59,358 bases of DNA from an uncultured Roseovarius sp. (GCF_913057115.1 NZ_CAJXNN010000023.1:1-59358), one strand, 5' to 3'. Numbered from the stretch's first letter, positions 24,104 to 34,170 are shown. Notes: generated from the sequence alone by a model not told the origin. A program made the numbers and translations.

Positions 24104-25342
24104 ATGGCGCAGCCGGACCGTGAGGTCGAGCCCAAGTTTTCACACCCCTTCCGCCAGATCATGCTGATGCTGATCGTGCTGGGGTTGACCTGTTTCGGCG
24201 CCTTTCTGGCGCTGCCCCGGGTGCTGCCCGTGTTTCAGGCCAATCCGTATCTGAACGGCTTTATCATCTTTGTTTTCCTGATTGGTGTCGTGGCTTGCTT
24301 CTGGCAGGTCTTTCAACTGATCGGCTCGGTCCGCTGGATCGAAGGGTTCGCCGCCGAAACCCCGGGCCACGAGATGACCAAGGCCCCCCTGCTTCTGGCG
24401 CCCTTGGCCTCGCTTTTGCGGCAACGGGGCAAGAAGCGGTTGCAGATTGCCCAGACCTCGGCGCGCTCGATCCTCGACTCGGTCGCCCAACGGATCGACG
24501 AGGCGCGCGAGATCACGCGTTATATCGTCAATATGCTGATCTTTCTGGGTCTGTTGGGCACCTTCTATGGTCTGGCCACCACCGTTCCGGCGGTCGTTGA
24601 CACCATCCGCAGCCTTGCGCCGCAGGATGGCGAGGGCGGGGTCGAGGTGTTCAATCGACTGATGACCGGGCTTGAGACACAGTTGGGCGGTATGGGCGTG
24701 GCCTTTGCCTCCTCGCTGCTGGGGCTTGCCGGGTCGCTTGTCGTGGGCCTGTTGGAGCTTTTCGCGAGCCACGGCCAGAACCGGTTTTATCGTGAGCTTG
24801 AGGAATGGATGTCCACCATCACCCGTGTTGGTTTCGCGGGTCAGGATGGCGAGGTTTCGGGCGAGGCGGCGGCCATGGCCCCGGTCGTCGATTACATGGC
24901 CGAGCAGATGGAAAGCCTGCAAATGATGCTGACGCAATCCGATGTCAGCCGTTCCATGGTGGACGAGAAACTGGGCGTTCTGGCCGATTCCGTAGAACGC
25001 CTGACCCACAGGATGAGCGACACGAACCCTGTGAACACCGCGCTGAACCGCGTGGCCGAGGGGCAGGAGCGCCTGATCGAAACCCTGGAACGTCAGGCCG
25101 AGCACGCCGGAGACACTGGACTGGACGCTGAAAGCCGGATGCGCCTGCGTTCGATCGACGTGCAGATGTTGCGCATCCTGGAAGAAATCAGCGCCGGGCG
25201 TCAGGAAACCATGACCGAGCTGCGCACCGACATTGCCGCGCTTTCCTCCGCGATCCGGTCCCTGCCACGCAGCACCGCCCCACAACGCGCCCGTGGCAGC
25301 ACCCAATCATCGCGGCAAACGCCCCCAACGCAGGAGGGGTGA
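24104..25342 (+). CDS. ExbB/MotA-like proton-channel protein
   Basis: ATG 24104 is preferred because it follows GGGAG and begins MAQPDREVEPKF; an upstream start at 23999 would overlap chaC. The 412-residue protein has four likely membrane helices near residues 18-38, 50-71, 141-163 and 196-220. The conserved LGTFYGLATT and GMGVAFASSLLGLAGSL regions belong to the MotA/TolQ/ExbB family. The last 190 residues are helical and charged. It is followed after three bases by an OmpA/MotB-like partner, so the two probably form a peptidoglycan-anchored ion-driven motor. The arrangement resembles ZorA/ZorB without effector genes. Confidence 0.75.
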   Translation: MAQPDREVEPKFSHPFRQIMLMLIVLGLTCFGAFLALPRVLPVFQANPYLNGFIIFVFLIGVVACFWQVFQLIGSVRWIEGFAAETPGHEMTKAPLLLAPLASLLRQRGKKRLQIAQTSARSILDSVAQRIDEAREITRYIVNMLIFLGLLGTFYGLATTVPAVVDTIRSLAPQDGEGGVEVFNRLMTGLETQLGGMGVAFASSLLGLAGSLVVGLLELFASHGQNRFYRELEEWMSTITRVGFAGQDGEVSGEAAAMAPVVDYMAEQMESLQMMLTQSDVSRSMVDEKLGVLADSVERLTHRMSDTNPVNTALNRVAEGQERLIETLERQAEHAGDTGLDAESRMRLRSIDVQMLRILEEISAGRQETMTELRTDIAALSSAIRSLPRSTAPQRARGSTQSSRQTPPTQEG

Positions 25343-25345
25343 TGC

Positions 25346-27262
25346 ATGGCCCTCTCGCGGCGCACAGGCACACGGTTTCAGGCCTCGATCTGGCCCGGAT
25401 TCGTCGATGCGATGACCGGCCTTCTGCTGGTGCTGATGTTCGTTCTGACGATCTTCATGGTGGTGCAGTTCGTTCTGCGTGAGACCATCACCGGGCAGGC
25501 CAGCAAACTGGATGAACTCTCTTCCGAAGTGGCCGCACTGGCACAGGCCCTGGGGCTTGAGCAAGACCGCAACGCCACGCTCACCGACCGGGTGGGGGAA
25601 CTGACCGCCACCCTTGGCGATGCCCGCGAACGCGAACAGCAGCAAGCCGCCCTCATCGCGCAATTGCAAAGCCAGACCGCCGAACAGGCCGAGGCTCTGA
25701 GCGCCGCGCAATCGCGCATCGCCAGTTTCGAGGAACAGGTTGCGGGGCTTCTGGCCGAACGCGACACGGCACTCGGTCAAGTGGCCGAACTGGAAGGCGA
25801 GCGTGACGCGCTTCTCTCGGAACAAGAGGCGCTGGAACTCACCCTCGCCTCCCTGCGCGAGGAAGTCGATGCCCAGAGCGAGGCCGCCCGCCTTGCTGCC
25901 GCCCGCCGCGAAGCGCTTGAGGCGCTTGTGGCTGACCTGCGCCAATCCTCGCAAGAAACCCAAAGCGAGATGGCCGCCCAGATCGACACCCTCGAATCCG
26001 AGTTGTCCGAGGCCGAGAAGGCGCGTCTTGCCGAGGCCGCCGCGGCTGAGGCTCTGCGCGAAAAACTGCAAGACGCTGATGCCGAACTCACTGCCATGAC
26101 GCTGGCACTGGAAGAGCAACGCAAGCGCGCCGAAGAAACGCTGACCCTTCTGGCCGCTGCTCGCGACGCGCAGGAGGATCTTGACACCCGCCTCGCCGCG
26201 GCGCTGCTGGACCAGGAAGAGACCGAGGCAAGCCTTGCCGACCGCGACGCCCGCATCGCCGCTTTGGAGGAAGAGTTGCGCCAAGCCGAAAGCGGTGCAA
26301 GCGAAGCCAACGCCGATTTGGCCGCCTTGCGCGCCGAACTGGAGGCCACCAAAGCCCGCCTCGCCGAAGTTGTCGCGCAAAGCACCATTGCCCAGACGCA
26401 GGCGATGGAGGCTGAGGAGGTGCGCGCGCAACTTGCTCGCGCCCTTGCCGCCAAGGAAGCCGCCGAAGCAGACGCCGCTGAAACACTGACCGAGGCGGAG
26501 GAGCGCGCGGCCCTGCTGGCGCAAGCCCGCGAGGAACTGTCCCAGCAAGAGGAAATTGCGAGCGAGGCCCAGAAACAGCAGGCTCTGCTCAACCGTCAGG
26601 TCTCGGCCCTGCGGGAGCAACTGGGCCAGCTACAGGCGCTTCTTGATGATGCCAAGGCGCGCGAAGCGGCGCAGAGCGTGCAGCTTCAATCGCTGGGCCG
26701 GGACCTCAACACCGCCCTTGCCCGCGCCGCGGCCGAGGAACGCGCCCGCCGCAAGGCCGAGCAAGAGCGCGCCCGACTTCTGGAAGAGCAAAACCGCAAC
26801 CTTGAAAGGTACCGCTCGGAGTTTTTTGGGCGGTTGCGCGATCTGCTGGGGTCGCAGGAAGGCGTGCGCATTGTCGGGGACCGCTTCGTCTTTTCCTCCG
26901 AAGTGCTGTTCGCCCCGGGCGAGGCACGCCTGTCGGAAAGTGGCGAGGACGAGATCGCCAAGGTCGCAGGCATCCTTCGCAATGTAATCAGCGACATTCC
27001 CGAGGGTATTGACTGGGTCCTGCAAGTTGATGGGCACACCGATGACGTACCGGTGCGGGCGGGCGCAGAATTTGCCGACAACTGGGAGTTGAGCCAGGCA
27101 AGGGCGCTTTCGGTGGTGCGTTACATGATTGATTTCCTCGGGCTGCCACCCGAACGGCTATCGGCCAATGGCTTTGGGCAATATCAGCCGGTGAACTCCG
27201 CGGGCACGCCCGAGGCCCGCGCGCAAAACCGGCGGATCGAATTGAAGTTCACCGGGAAGTAA
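25346..27262 (+). CDS. MotB/OmpA-like protein with long coiled coil
   Basis: The 638-residue protein has one N-terminal membrane helix (about residues 15-45) with an aspartate in FVDAMTGLLLVLMF, the place of the proton-accepting Asp of MotB-type stators. About 440 residues of Ala/Glu/Arg-rich heptads follow (about 50-490), then a C-terminal OmpA peptidoglycan-binding domain with VDGHTDDVPV near residue 560 and QNRRIELKF at the end. Coupling to the ExbB/MotA-like gene (three-base gap) implies one complex spanning inner membrane and cell wall. Similar pairs are common in alphaproteobacteria and uncharacterised. Confidence 0.8.
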   Translation: MALSRRTGTRFQASIWPGFVDAMTGLLLVLMFVLTIFMVVQFVLRETITGQASKLDELSSEVAALAQALGLEQDRNATLTDRVGELTATLGDAREREQQQAALIAQLQSQTAEQAEALSAAQSRIASFEEQVAGLLAERDTALGQVAELEGERDALLSEQEALELTLASLREEVDAQSEAARLAAARREALEALVADLRQSSQETQSEMAAQIDTLESELSEAEKARLAEAAAAEALREKLQDADAELTAMTLALEEQRKRAEETLTLLAAARDAQEDLDTRLAAALLDQEETEASLADRDARIAALEEELRQAESGASEANADLAALRAELEATKARLAEVVAQSTIAQTQAMEAEEVRAQLARALAAKEAAEADAAETLTEAEERAALLAQAREELSQQEEIASEAQKQQALLNRQVSALREQLGQLQALLDDAKAREAAQSVQLQSLGRDLNTALARAAAEERARRKAEQERARLLEEQNRNLERYRSEFFGRLRDLLGSQEGVRIVGDRFVFSSEVLFAPGEARLSESGEDEIAKVAGILRNVISDIPEGIDWVLQVDGHTDDVPVRAGAEFADNWELSQARALSVVRYMIDFLGLPPERLSANGFGQYQPVNSAGTPEARAQNRRIELKFTGK

Positions 27263-27301
27263 GCGCGGCGCGGCGACTTCTTTTACGAATTCGGAGAATA
27301 A

Positions 27302-28366
27302 TCAGGCCGGTTGGCGGACACCGCGTTGATCGACGAGGAAATCGGTGATCATCGCGCCGATCCACATGCAGAGCAGCGCCAGCCATGCGGTGCCGGCAAA
27401 GACCGAGCCGCCGGTGACGCCATTGCCGATGGCGCAGCCACCCGCCAGCATCCCGCCGAAGCCCATGAGGGCAGCCCCGGTGATGGCGCGGCGCATGTTG
27501 GCCTCATTCTCGAAGCCTTGGAACTTGAATTCCTTGGTGACCCACGAGGCAAGGAAGGAGCCGAGGAAGACGCCCGGCACGAGACCGATGTCGAATTCCA
27601 GCACGGCGGTGTTGTTGAGGAAGAACATCAATGTGTTGGCCGAGGGGCCGGTGAAAGTGGCGCTTTCGATGGGCACCGGATCGAAGGCGATTTGCGCCAG
27701 CGAGAAGGTGGAAACCCAGCCCACCGCCACGGCAAAGCCCACGCCAGAGGCAAAGACAAGGCGCGACAGGCCGATCTTGTTGTGGATCGACACGGCAAAG
27801 GCGATGAGGGCCACGATGATGCCGAAGAACAGCCCGCTGATTTGTGGCAGGCCGAGGGTGGCCAGCAGGTCCATGTTATGGCCGCCGGATGTGATGGAGA
27901 GGGCCGCGAGCTTGTCGCGGGCCGGGGCGAGCCAGCCGGTGAGGGTCATTTGCGCGACCACGGCGAAGACGAGGCCGGAGATGACTGAGCGCAGGTTGCC
28001 GGTGGCGGCCAGCACCAGAAGGCGGCCCGAACAGCCGCGCGCCAGCACCATGCCGACGCCAAAGAGAAGCCCGCCGATGACCGCGCCCGACCAACTGCCG
28101 GGGATGGCCATGATGCGCGCATCCTCGGCCCGGAAAAGGCCCAGCATTTGCGCGCCCTGCACCCAGATCACGGCGGTCGAGAAGGTCAACAGCCAGACGG
28201 CGACCTTATCGCCCATCTGACCGCGGGCGAACTGCACCGTGGCCGCACGCAGGCAAAAGCGCGAGCGTTGCGCGGCGACGCCGAAGATCACGCCAGTCAG
28301 CAGGCCCAGAAGGGCGGCGGCGGGGGCTTCGCCGATGCGTTCCACGAGGGTCAGGAGGTCCATCAT
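27302..28366 (-). CDS. YeeE/YedE-family sulfur-compound transporter (TsuA-like)
   Basis: From ATG 28366 the protein has 354 residues and about nine or ten membrane helices. The family cysteines are present: QRSRFC early, ARGCSGRLLVLAA in the middle and AGGCAIGNGVTGGS near the end. These line the thiosulfate path in TsuA-type transporters, so import of thiosulfate or a related sulfur species is likely. No TsuB/TusA-like partner is adjacent. It is divergent from an MFS gene with 120 bases between. Confidence 0.8.
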   Translation of the reverse strand: MMDLLTLVERIGEAPAAALLGLLTGVIFGVAAQRSRFCLRAATVQFARGQMGDKVAVWLLTFSTAVIWVQGAQMLGLFRAEDARIMAIPGSWSGAVIGGLLFGVGMVLARGCSGRLLVLAATGNLRSVISGLVFAVVAQMTLTGWLAPARDKLAALSITSGGHNMDLLATLGLPQISGLFFGIIVALIAFAVSIHNKIGLSRLVFASGVGFAVAVGWVSTFSLAQIAFDPVPIESATFTGPSANTLMFFLNNTAVLEFDIGLVPGVFLGSFLASWVTKEFKFQGFENEANMRRAITGAALMGFGGMLAGGCAIGNGVTGGSVFAGTAWLALLCMWIGAMITDFLVDQRGVRQPA

Positions 28367-28486
28367 ACATGCCTTTCGATCAATGGGCGGGGTTTTGCAT
28401 GCTGGTATTTGAATGTCATTGATCCAGATCAGATTGTCCCAGGCTTGCCCCTCGCCAAGCGCAGCGGATGAGCGTAAAGGGAAGGC

Positions 28487-29719
28487 ATGAGCAAGACCAC
28501 GCCCCTTGAAGACGCCCGCATGCTGCCCCTGTGGCGGCGGCCTGTGACGTTGCTTTTCCTGATGGCGGCGGCGATGCCGGTGGCCTTTGCGACGTGGTCG
28601 GCGCTTTTGAATAACTTCGTGATCGAGGCGGCGAATTTTGACGGCTCGGATATCGGGTGGCTGCACACGGTGCGCGAGATTCCGGGTTTTTTCGCCATTG
28701 GGGTGATTGCTCTGATCATCTTTATCCGCGAACAGGTGCTTGGGTTGGTCTCATTGGCGATGCTGGGGGTGGCGACGGCCCTGACGGCGCAGTTCCCGTC
28801 TTTGGGCGGGATTTTGACCATCACGCTGCTGAGTTCGATCGGGTTTCATTATTATGAAACGGTCAACCAGTCACTTCAGTTGCAGTGGATTGACAAGTTA
28901 CGCGCGCCGAAGGTTCTGGGCTGGCTGGTGGCGGCCGGATCGGGGGCGACCTTGGTGGCCTATGTCCTGATTGTGATGACGTGGGAAGCCTTGGGCCTGA
29001 CCTATAACACCGTTTACATGCTGGCCGGTGGGTTTACCGCCTTGGTCGCTTTGTTTTGCCTTTTTGCCTATCCGCAGTTCGAGGCACCCAATCCGCAGGT
29101 CAAGCGGATGGTGCTGCGGCGGCGCTATTGGCTGTATTATGCGCTGCAGTTCATGGCGGGGGCGCGGCGGCAGATTTTCGTGGTCTTCGCCGGCTTCATG
29201 ATGGTCGAGAAATTCGGCTTTGAGGTGCATGAGGTCACGGCGCTGTTCCTGATCAACCTGGTGGCCAACATGGTGTGCGCACCTTTGATGGGTCAGGCGG
29301 TGTATCGCTATGGCGAGCGGCGGACGCTGATTTTCGAATATGCCGGGCTGGCCTTGGTATTCTTGGCCTACGGCGGGATTTACTGGTTCGGCTGGGGTGT
29401 TGTCTTGGCGGCGGTACTTTATGTGGTGGACCACCTGTTGTTCGCACTGGCGCTGGCGCTGAAGACCTATTTCCAGAAGATCGCGGACCCTGGTGATATT
29501 GCCCCCACGGCGGCGGTGGCCTTTACCATCAACCATATTGCGGCGGTGTTCTTGCCGGCGCTGCTTGGGTACCTGTGGTTGGTGTCGCCTGCGTCGGTAT
29601 TTTTGTTGGCGGCGGGGATGGCCACTGTTTCACTGATGCTGGCGCTGTTGATCCCGCGCCACCCGGAACCGGGGCATGAGACCATCCTTAGCCCGTCCGC
29701 CCCGGCCCCTGCCGAATAA
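28487..29719 (+). CDS. MFS transporter
   Basis: The 410-residue protein has about twelve hydrophobic helices and a long cytoplasmic loop near residue 205 (NPQVKRMVLRRRYW), the usual six-plus-six MFS design. It begins with MPLWRRPVTLLFLM-like residues after a short polar start. No substrate motif is recognised. The prmA start lies 22 bases past its stop, so the two may be cotranscribed. Confidence 0.8.
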   Translation: MSKTTPLEDARMLPLWRRPVTLLFLMAAAMPVAFATWSALLNNFVIEAANFDGSDIGWLHTVREIPGFFAIGVIALIIFIREQVLGLVSLAMLGVATALTAQFPSLGGILTITLLSSIGFHYYETVNQSLQLQWIDKLRAPKVLGWLVAAGSGATLVAYVLIVMTWEALGLTYNTVYMLAGGFTALVALFCLFAYPQFEAPNPQVKRMVLRRRYWLYYALQFMAGARRQIFVVFAGFMMVEKFGFEVHEVTALFLINLVANMVCAPLMGQAVYRYGERRTLIFEYAGLALVFLAYGGIYWFGWGVVLAAVLYVVDHLLFALALALKTYFQKIADPGDIAPTAAVAFTINHIAAVFLPALLGYLWLVSPASVFLLAAGMATVSLMLALLIPRHPEPGHETILSPSAPAPAE

Positions 29720-29741
29720 GTTTGAACGAGAAGGAGCAGAG

Positions 29742-30614
29742 ATGCCCACATTCACCGCCCTGACCACCCTGCAAGGGAAAGAGGCCGCCGAGGCGCTTGG
29801 TACGGATATGGAGGGCTTGATCCCTGAACCCACCGGCGTGGGGGTTTTCGAGATCGAGGATGGCTCGGGCCTGTGGGAAGTGGGCGGCTATTTCGATGAG
29901 GCGCCGGACGAGGCCGGGCTGGCCCTTTTGGCGGCGATGCATGGGGCCAAGGATTTTGCCGTGTCCGAGGTGCCCGAGCAGGATTGGGTGGCCAAGGTGC
30001 GGCGCGAGTTGGTGCCGGTCGAGGCGGGACGTTTCTTTGTTTACGGTAGCCATGACGCCGACAAGGTTCCGGAAGGCTGTGAGCCGCTTTTGATCGAGGC
30101 GGCGATGGCCTTTGGCACCGGGCACCACGGCACGACACAGGGGTGCCTGCGGGCGCTGGACCGGTTGGCGAATGAGGGGTTCACCGGCAAATCGGTGATC
30201 GACGTAGGCTGTGGCACTGCCGTTTTGGCGATGGGCGCGGCGCGGATTTGGCCCGGTGAGGTGCTGGCCAGCGACATTGACGAGGTGGCCGTGGATGTGG
30301 CGCGGGCCAATGTGGTGGCCAACGGTCTTGAAGGCCGGGTCAAATGCCTTGAGGCGGCTGGGTTGGATAATGCCGAGATTCAGGCGGCGGCACCCTTCGA
30401 TCTTATCTTTGCCAATATCCTGAAAGGCCCACTCATCGAGCTTGCCCCGGGATTGACCGCGAATCTGGTGCCCGGGGGGGTCTTGATTCTATCGGGACTC
30501 TTGAATGAGCAAGCGGACGAAGTCGTAGCGGTTTATTCCCAGAATGGAAACAGTGTAACGCATCGCGAAGAGATTGGTGACTGGACGACGCTAACGCTTA
30601 GAAAAAACGAGTAA
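29742..30614 (+). CDS. prmA: Ribosomal protein L11 methyltransferase
   Basis: The ATG at 29742 follows AGAAGGAG and gives 290 residues. MAFGTGHHGTTQGCL is the PrmA signature, followed by the SAM-binding motif VIDVGCGTAVLAMGA and the catalytic-loop sequence LIFANILKGPL. It trimethylates L11. The N-terminal substrate-recognition domain is present (residues 1-100). It is slightly shorter than the E. coli enzyme, as is usual in alphaproteobacteria. Confidence 0.9.
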   Translation: MPTFTALTTLQGKEAAEALGTDMEGLIPEPTGVGVFEIEDGSGLWEVGGYFDEAPDEAGLALLAAMHGAKDFAVSEVPEQDWVAKVRRELVPVEAGRFFVYGSHDADKVPEGCEPLLIEAAMAFGTGHHGTTQGCLRALDRLANEGFTGKSVIDVGCGTAVLAMGAARIWPGEVLASDIDEVAVDVARANVVANGLEGRVKCLEAAGLDNAEIQAAAPFDLIFANILKGPLIELAPGLTANLVPGGVLILSGLLNEQADEVVAVYSQNGNSVTHREEIGDWTTLTLRKNE

Positions 30615-30725
30615 AATCAAGGTAAAAATGCGCCTTTTCGTGGCGCGCGCCCAATTCCTGCCACATTTCAAACCTATTTTGAACTTGAACGCGGTGGGGG
30701 CCGGTTCAAACAGGACGCTAGAGAA

Positions 30726-31088
30726 ATGAATGACGCTGCCAAGTCATACAAGGCATTCGATGCGCGCCTTAAAGGGATCGCGAAGCGTAAGACGCGTCTT
30801 GAGCGTGGATACAAAAGCCAAGTCTCAAAAGATGGTTTGATCATCTTTCGCCCACAAAAACGCGCCATTTCGCCGCGTATCTCGTTTCGGGGGCTCTTTT
30901 ACCTCATTTTCGGGTTCTTCCTGTTCAAGGGCATGATCATGGCCCACTTGGGAAGCACGATTTACGCCGAGCGCGTTGCGGCTCTTCAGGAAGGGACGTT
31001 CATTGAGCAAGCGGGCGGGTTCGTGATGCAGCCCGATCGGGTCACTCAGGCGATTGCAACGCAGTTGCGGCCCATCCTCAAGCGTTAA
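30726..31088 (+). CDS. Small membrane protein of unknown function
   Basis: A 120-residue protein with a basic N-terminus (KSYKAFDARLKGIAKRKTRLERG), one membrane helix near residues 55-75 (FYLIFGFFLFKGMIMAHLG) and a polar C-terminal part. It is probably a single-pass inner-membrane protein. No family was recognised. A GAGAA stretch precedes the ATG, and a shared terminator follows. Confidence 0.7.
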   Translation: MNDAAKSYKAFDARLKGIAKRKTRLERGYKSQVSKDGLIIFRPQKRAISPRISFRGLFYLIFGFFLFKGMIMAHLGSTIYAERVAALQEGTFIEQAGGFVMQPDRVTQAIATQLRPILKR

Positions 31089-31150
31089 GGTTTTCGGGTA
31101 TGGGTAAGAGGTAACGAGTCTTCGAGTTTTTTGCTTCTCTCAACGCAAAA

Positions 31151-31190
31151 AGCCCTGCGCGGTGGTCCCGGCGCAGGGCTTTTTCTTTTG
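31151..31190. terminator. Bidirectional terminator
   Basis: AGCCCTGCGC (31151-31160) pairs with GCGCAGGGCT (31171-31180). The stem has AAAA on the left and TTTTTCTTTT on the right, so it can end transcripts from both the 30726 gene and the convergent DUF1127 gene. Confidence 0.85.
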
Positions 31191-31207
31191 TCAGGTGCCG
31201 AGTGCGC

Positions 31208-31405
31208 TTATTGCGCTTGGGCCACGCGGTCGATATCGGCGCGGTTCAGACCGATGTCTTCGAGTTCGCGGTCGGTCAGAGCCGAAAGCGCCTTGCGCGT
31301 GGCGCGGGCGTCTTTCCATGCGGAGATGGCGGCAAAGAGGGCGATGAAGCGGCTACCAAAGCCGGCGGTGGCGGTGTTCGGGCGTGCAATGCTGAGATCG
31401 GCCAT
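31208..31405 (-). CDS. DUF1127 small protein
   Basis: The ATG at 31405 has an AGGAGCC site upstream and gives 65 residues. The C-terminal ALTDRELEDIGLNRADI is the DUF1127 (YjiS-like) signature. Small DUF1127 proteins in alphaproteobacteria bind RNA or act in stress and phosphate physiology. The gene stands alone with a strong terminator. Confidence 0.9.
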   Translation of the reverse strand: MADLSIARPNTATAGFGSRFIALFAAISAWKDARATRKALSALTDRELEDIGLNRADIDRVAQAQ

Positions 31406-31587
31406 GGGACAGGCTCCTTCTTGTAGGCGTGTTTTCCGGGGGGCGGAGGTCACTCCGTCATTGATATGGCACTTAGGGGGGCGGCCCTTTGCCCACAAGT
31501 TAGTCTTTTTGCATAATCCTTATGCAGTTTGTGCATAGCTTGTTTATTGGGCGATTTCATGCGAGCCCCGCTTTTGTCTTGGGTTTT

Positions 31588-31602
31588 GTTCTTGTTTCGT
31601 GC
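31588..31602 (+). promoter_or_regulatory. Candidate LexA box upstream of ruvC
   Basis: GTTC-N7-GTGC matches the alphaproteobacterial LexA site GTTC-N7-GTTC with one mismatch and lies 35 bases before ruvC, whose operon is often damage-inducible. The evidence is weak. Confidence 0.25.
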
Positions 31603-31637
31603 TAACCCTTGGGAAAACCAAAGGGCAGGGCAGTGAT

Positions 31638-32129
31638 ATGCGGGTTTTGGGCATCGACCCCGGATTGCGGAACCTCGGCTGGGGCGTGATCGACGTCGAG
31701 GGTAGCCGATTGAGCCATGTGGCCAATGGTGTGTGTTGCTCGTCCGGGGCCGAATTATCGGAGCGCTTGCTGTCGCTTTACGTGCAACTGAGCGAGATTT
31801 GCACCACTTATGAGCCGCAGGCAGCAGCGGTGGAGCAGACATTCGTCAACAAGGACGGCGCGGCAACCCTGAAGCTGGGCCAAGCGCGGGGCATTGCGCT
31901 GTTGGTGCCTGCGCAACGAGGGCTTGCGGTTGGGGAGTACGCGCCCAACACGGTCAAGAAGACCGTTGTGGGCGTAGGCCATGCCAGCAAGGATCAGATC
32001 GGCCACATGGTGAAGGTGCAATTGCCCGGTGTCGATTTGGCCGGGCCGGACGCGGCGGATGCCCTGGCGATTGCCATTTGTCATGCGCATCACGCGCGGT
32101 CGCGGGCTTTCCAGGAGGTGCGGGCATGA
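31638..32129 (+). CDS. ruvC: Holliday-junction endodeoxyribonuclease RuvC
   Basis: The start [16 protein letters not shown] at 31638 is the standard RuvC N-terminus with the first catalytic Asp; a GTG at 31599 would add a non-homologous extension. The 163-residue protein shows the catalytic acidic residues in VEQTFVNKD and in [14 protein letters not shown]. It resolves Holliday junctions as a dimer together with RuvAB. The stop overlaps the ruvA start by four bases. Confidence 0.96.
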   Translation: MRVLGIDPGLRNLGWGVIDVEGSRLSHVANGVCCSSGAELSERLLSLYVQLSEICTTYEPQAAAVEQTFVNKDGAATLKLGQARGIALLVPAQRGLAVGEYAPNTVKKTVVGVGHASKDQIGHMVKVQLPGVDLAGPDAADALAIAICHAHHARSRAFQEVRA

Positions 32130-32797
32130 TCGGGCGTTTGGCAGGCCGGATTGATTACCGCGCGGCGGATCATGTTTTGATCGACGTCAAGGGCGTTGGC
32201 TACCTCGTGTATTGCTCGGACCGGACCTTGCAGGCCTTGCCGGGGACGGGTGAACATGTGGCGCTATATACCGACCTTCTGGTGCGTGAGGATTTGTTGC
32301 AGCTTTACGGCTTTACGACGCTGGCCGAGAAGGAGTGGCACAGGTTGTTGATGAGCGTGCAGGGGATTGGGGCCAAGGCCTCGCTTGCCATTCTGGGCAC
32401 GCTGGGGCCGGATGGCGTAGGCCGGGCGATTGCGCTGGGCGATTGGAACGCGGTGAAGGCGGCCAAGGGCATCGGCCCAAAGACCGCACAGCGCGTCGTC
32501 AATGAACTGAAGGACAAGGCGCCGGAGGTGATGGCCATGGGCGCGGCGGGATCGGCCCCGGCGCAGGCCCCGGTAGCCGAGGATGATGTGATTGAGCCGG
32601 TGGAGGCCCCGGCGGCCCCCGCACCGGCGGCACCCAAGGGCCAAGCGCAGGCCGAGGCGCTTTCGGCACTGGCCAATCTGGGCTATGCACCGGGTGAGGC
32701 GGCGGGGGCTGTTGCGCAAGCGGCAGGCGATGCGCCCGAGGCCAGCACGGCGGAATTGATCCGTGCCGCGCTCAAGCTTTTGGCACCGAAGGGGTAA
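32126..32797 (+). CDS. ruvA: Holliday-junction branch-migration protein RuvA
   Basis: The 223-residue protein begins [11 protein letters not shown], has the OB-fold domain, the helix-hairpin-helix pair ([17 protein letters not shown] and [19 protein letters not shown]) and a C-terminal RuvB-binding domain ([13 protein letters not shown]). The Ala/Pro-rich linker (residues 145-190) is longer than in E. coli RuvA. It forms the tetramer that holds the junction. ruvB follows after three bases. Confidence 0.95.
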   Translation: MIGRLAGRIDYRAADHVLIDVKGVGYLVYCSDRTLQALPGTGEHVALYTDLLVREDLLQLYGFTTLAEKEWHRLLMSVQGIGAKASLAILGTLGPDGVGRAIALGDWNAVKAAKGIGPKTAQRVVNELKDKAPEVMAMGAAGSAPAQAPVAEDDVIEPVEAPAAPAPAAPKGQAQAEALSALANLGYAPGEAAGAVAQAAGDAPEASTAELIRAALKLLAPKG

Positions 32798-32800
32798 GCG

Positions 32801-33829
32801 ATGGATCAGCCCGACCCCACCCTGCGCCCTGATCCTTTGCCTGAAGATGCTGACCGGAGCCTGCGCCCGCAGGCCTTGGATGAGTTTATTGGGCAGGCCG
32901 AGGCGCGTGCCAACCTAAAGGTTTTCATTCAATCGGCCCGGCAGCGGGGCGAGGCGATGGACCACACGCTGTTTCACGGCCCACCCGGATTGGGCAAGAC
33001 GACGCTGGCGCAGATCATGTCTAAGGAGTTGGGGGTTGGGTTTCGCATGACCTCTGGCCCGGTTCTGGCCAAGGCGGGGGATTTGGCGGCGATCCTGACA
33101 AATCTGGAGCGCAATGACGTGCTGTTCATCGACGAGATTCACCGGTTGAATCCGGTGGTCGAGGAGGTGCTTTACCCCGCGATGGAGGATTTTGAGCTGG
33201 ACTTGGTGATTGGCGAGGGGCCGGCGGCGCGGACGGTGCGGATTGAATTGCAGCCCTTTACGCTGGTAGGGGCGACGACGCGGCTGGGGCTGTTGACCAC
33301 GCCTTTGCGGGATCGGTTCGGGATTCCGACGCGGTTGCAGTTTTACACCGAGGATGAGTTGCACGAGATCGTGACGCGTAATGCGGTGCGCATGGGCGCG
33401 CCTGCTGACAGCAACGGCGCGCGGGAGATTGCCCGGCGGTCGCGCGGGACGCCCCGGATTGCCGGGCGGCTGTTGCGCCGGGTGGTGGATTTTGCCGTGG
33501 TCGAGGGCGATGGCACGATCACCAAGGCGCTGGCCGATGGGGCGCTGACGCGGCTGGGGGTGGATAACCTTGGGCTGGACGGGGCAGACCGGCGGTATCT
33601 GCGCCTGATTGCCGAGGCCTATCAAGGCGGACCGGTGGGGATTGAAACGATCAGTGCCGCGCTGTCGGAAAGCCGTGATGCTTTGGAAGAGGTAATTGAG
33701 CCCTTCCTGTTGCAACAAGGGCTTATCCAGCGCACGCCACGGGGCCGAATGCTGGCTCAAGGGGGCTGGCGGCATTTGGGCATGGCCCCGCCGAGCCATC
33801 CGAAACAGGGAGATATGTTCGGGAAATGA
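32801..33829 (+). CDS. ruvB: Holliday-junction branch-migration ATPase RuvB
   Basis: The 342-residue AAA+ motor has Walker [10 protein letters not shown], Walker B FIDEIHR, sensor TLVGATTR and arginine finger LRDRFG, and the C-terminal winged helix RTPRGRMLA. The order ruvC-ruvA-ruvB and the short gaps indicate a single operon. The stop overlaps the following MazG-like gene by four bases. Confidence 0.97.
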   Translation: MDQPDPTLRPDPLPEDADRSLRPQALDEFIGQAEARANLKVFIQSARQRGEAMDHTLFHGPPGLGKTTLAQIMSKELGVGFRMTSGPVLAKAGDLAAILTNLERNDVLFIDEIHRLNPVVEEVLYPAMEDFELDLVIGEGPAARTVRIELQPFTLVGATTRLGLLTTPLRDRFGIPTRLQFYTEDELHEIVTRNAVRMGAPADSNGAREIARRSRGTPRIAGRLLRRVVDFAVVEGDGTITKALADGALTRLGVDNLGLDGADRRYLRLIAEAYQGGPVGIETISAALSESRDALEEVIEPFLLQQGLIQRTPRGRMLAQGGWRHLGMAPPSHPKQGDMFGK

Positions 33830-34152
33830 GTGATGATCGGCTGGATGACTTACAGGCCATGGCGATGCAGGTGGCGGAGATTTACAGGGACCGTTTCGGT
33901 GCGCCGGACAGGGCGCAGTGGACTCTGTTAAAGCTCAATGAAGAAATGGGCGAGTTGACCGGCGCGTGGTTGCAAGCCGAAGGGCAGGGCCGAGGTGAGG
34001 CGACAAAGCAGGATGTGGCCAATGAATTGGCCGATGTTTTGGGTTTCCTGCTGGTTTTTGCGGCGCAGGCGGGGATTGATCCGGCGAACGCGCTGCACGC
34101 GAAATGGGGAAGGCATCTGCCGCAAACGAAGCCGGCGAAGAGCGTGAACTGA
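33826..34152 (+). CDS. MazG-like nucleotide pyrophosphohydrolase
   Basis: The 108-residue protein is an all-alpha NTP-PPase of the MazG/HisE-like group. [14 protein letters not shown] holds an ExxE pair, and [16 protein letters not shown] gives the second metal-binding ExxD. Such enzymes hydrolyse (d)NTPs to monophosphates, often to remove damaged nucleotides, which would fit its coupling to ruvB. The substrate is unknown. Confidence 0.8.
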   Translation: MSDDRLDDLQAMAMQVAEIYRDRFGAPDRAQWTLLKLNEEMGELTGAWLQAEGQGRGEATKQDVANELADVLGFLLVFAAQAGIDPANALHAKWGRHLPQTKPAKSVN

Positions 34153-34170
34153 AACTTTGGGCAAAGCGTT

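Noticed and set aside
24104..27262. Calling the ExbB/OmpA pair a Zorya defence system
   Set aside because: No ZorC, ZorD or ZorE-like gene is adjacent and the neighbours are housekeeping genes.
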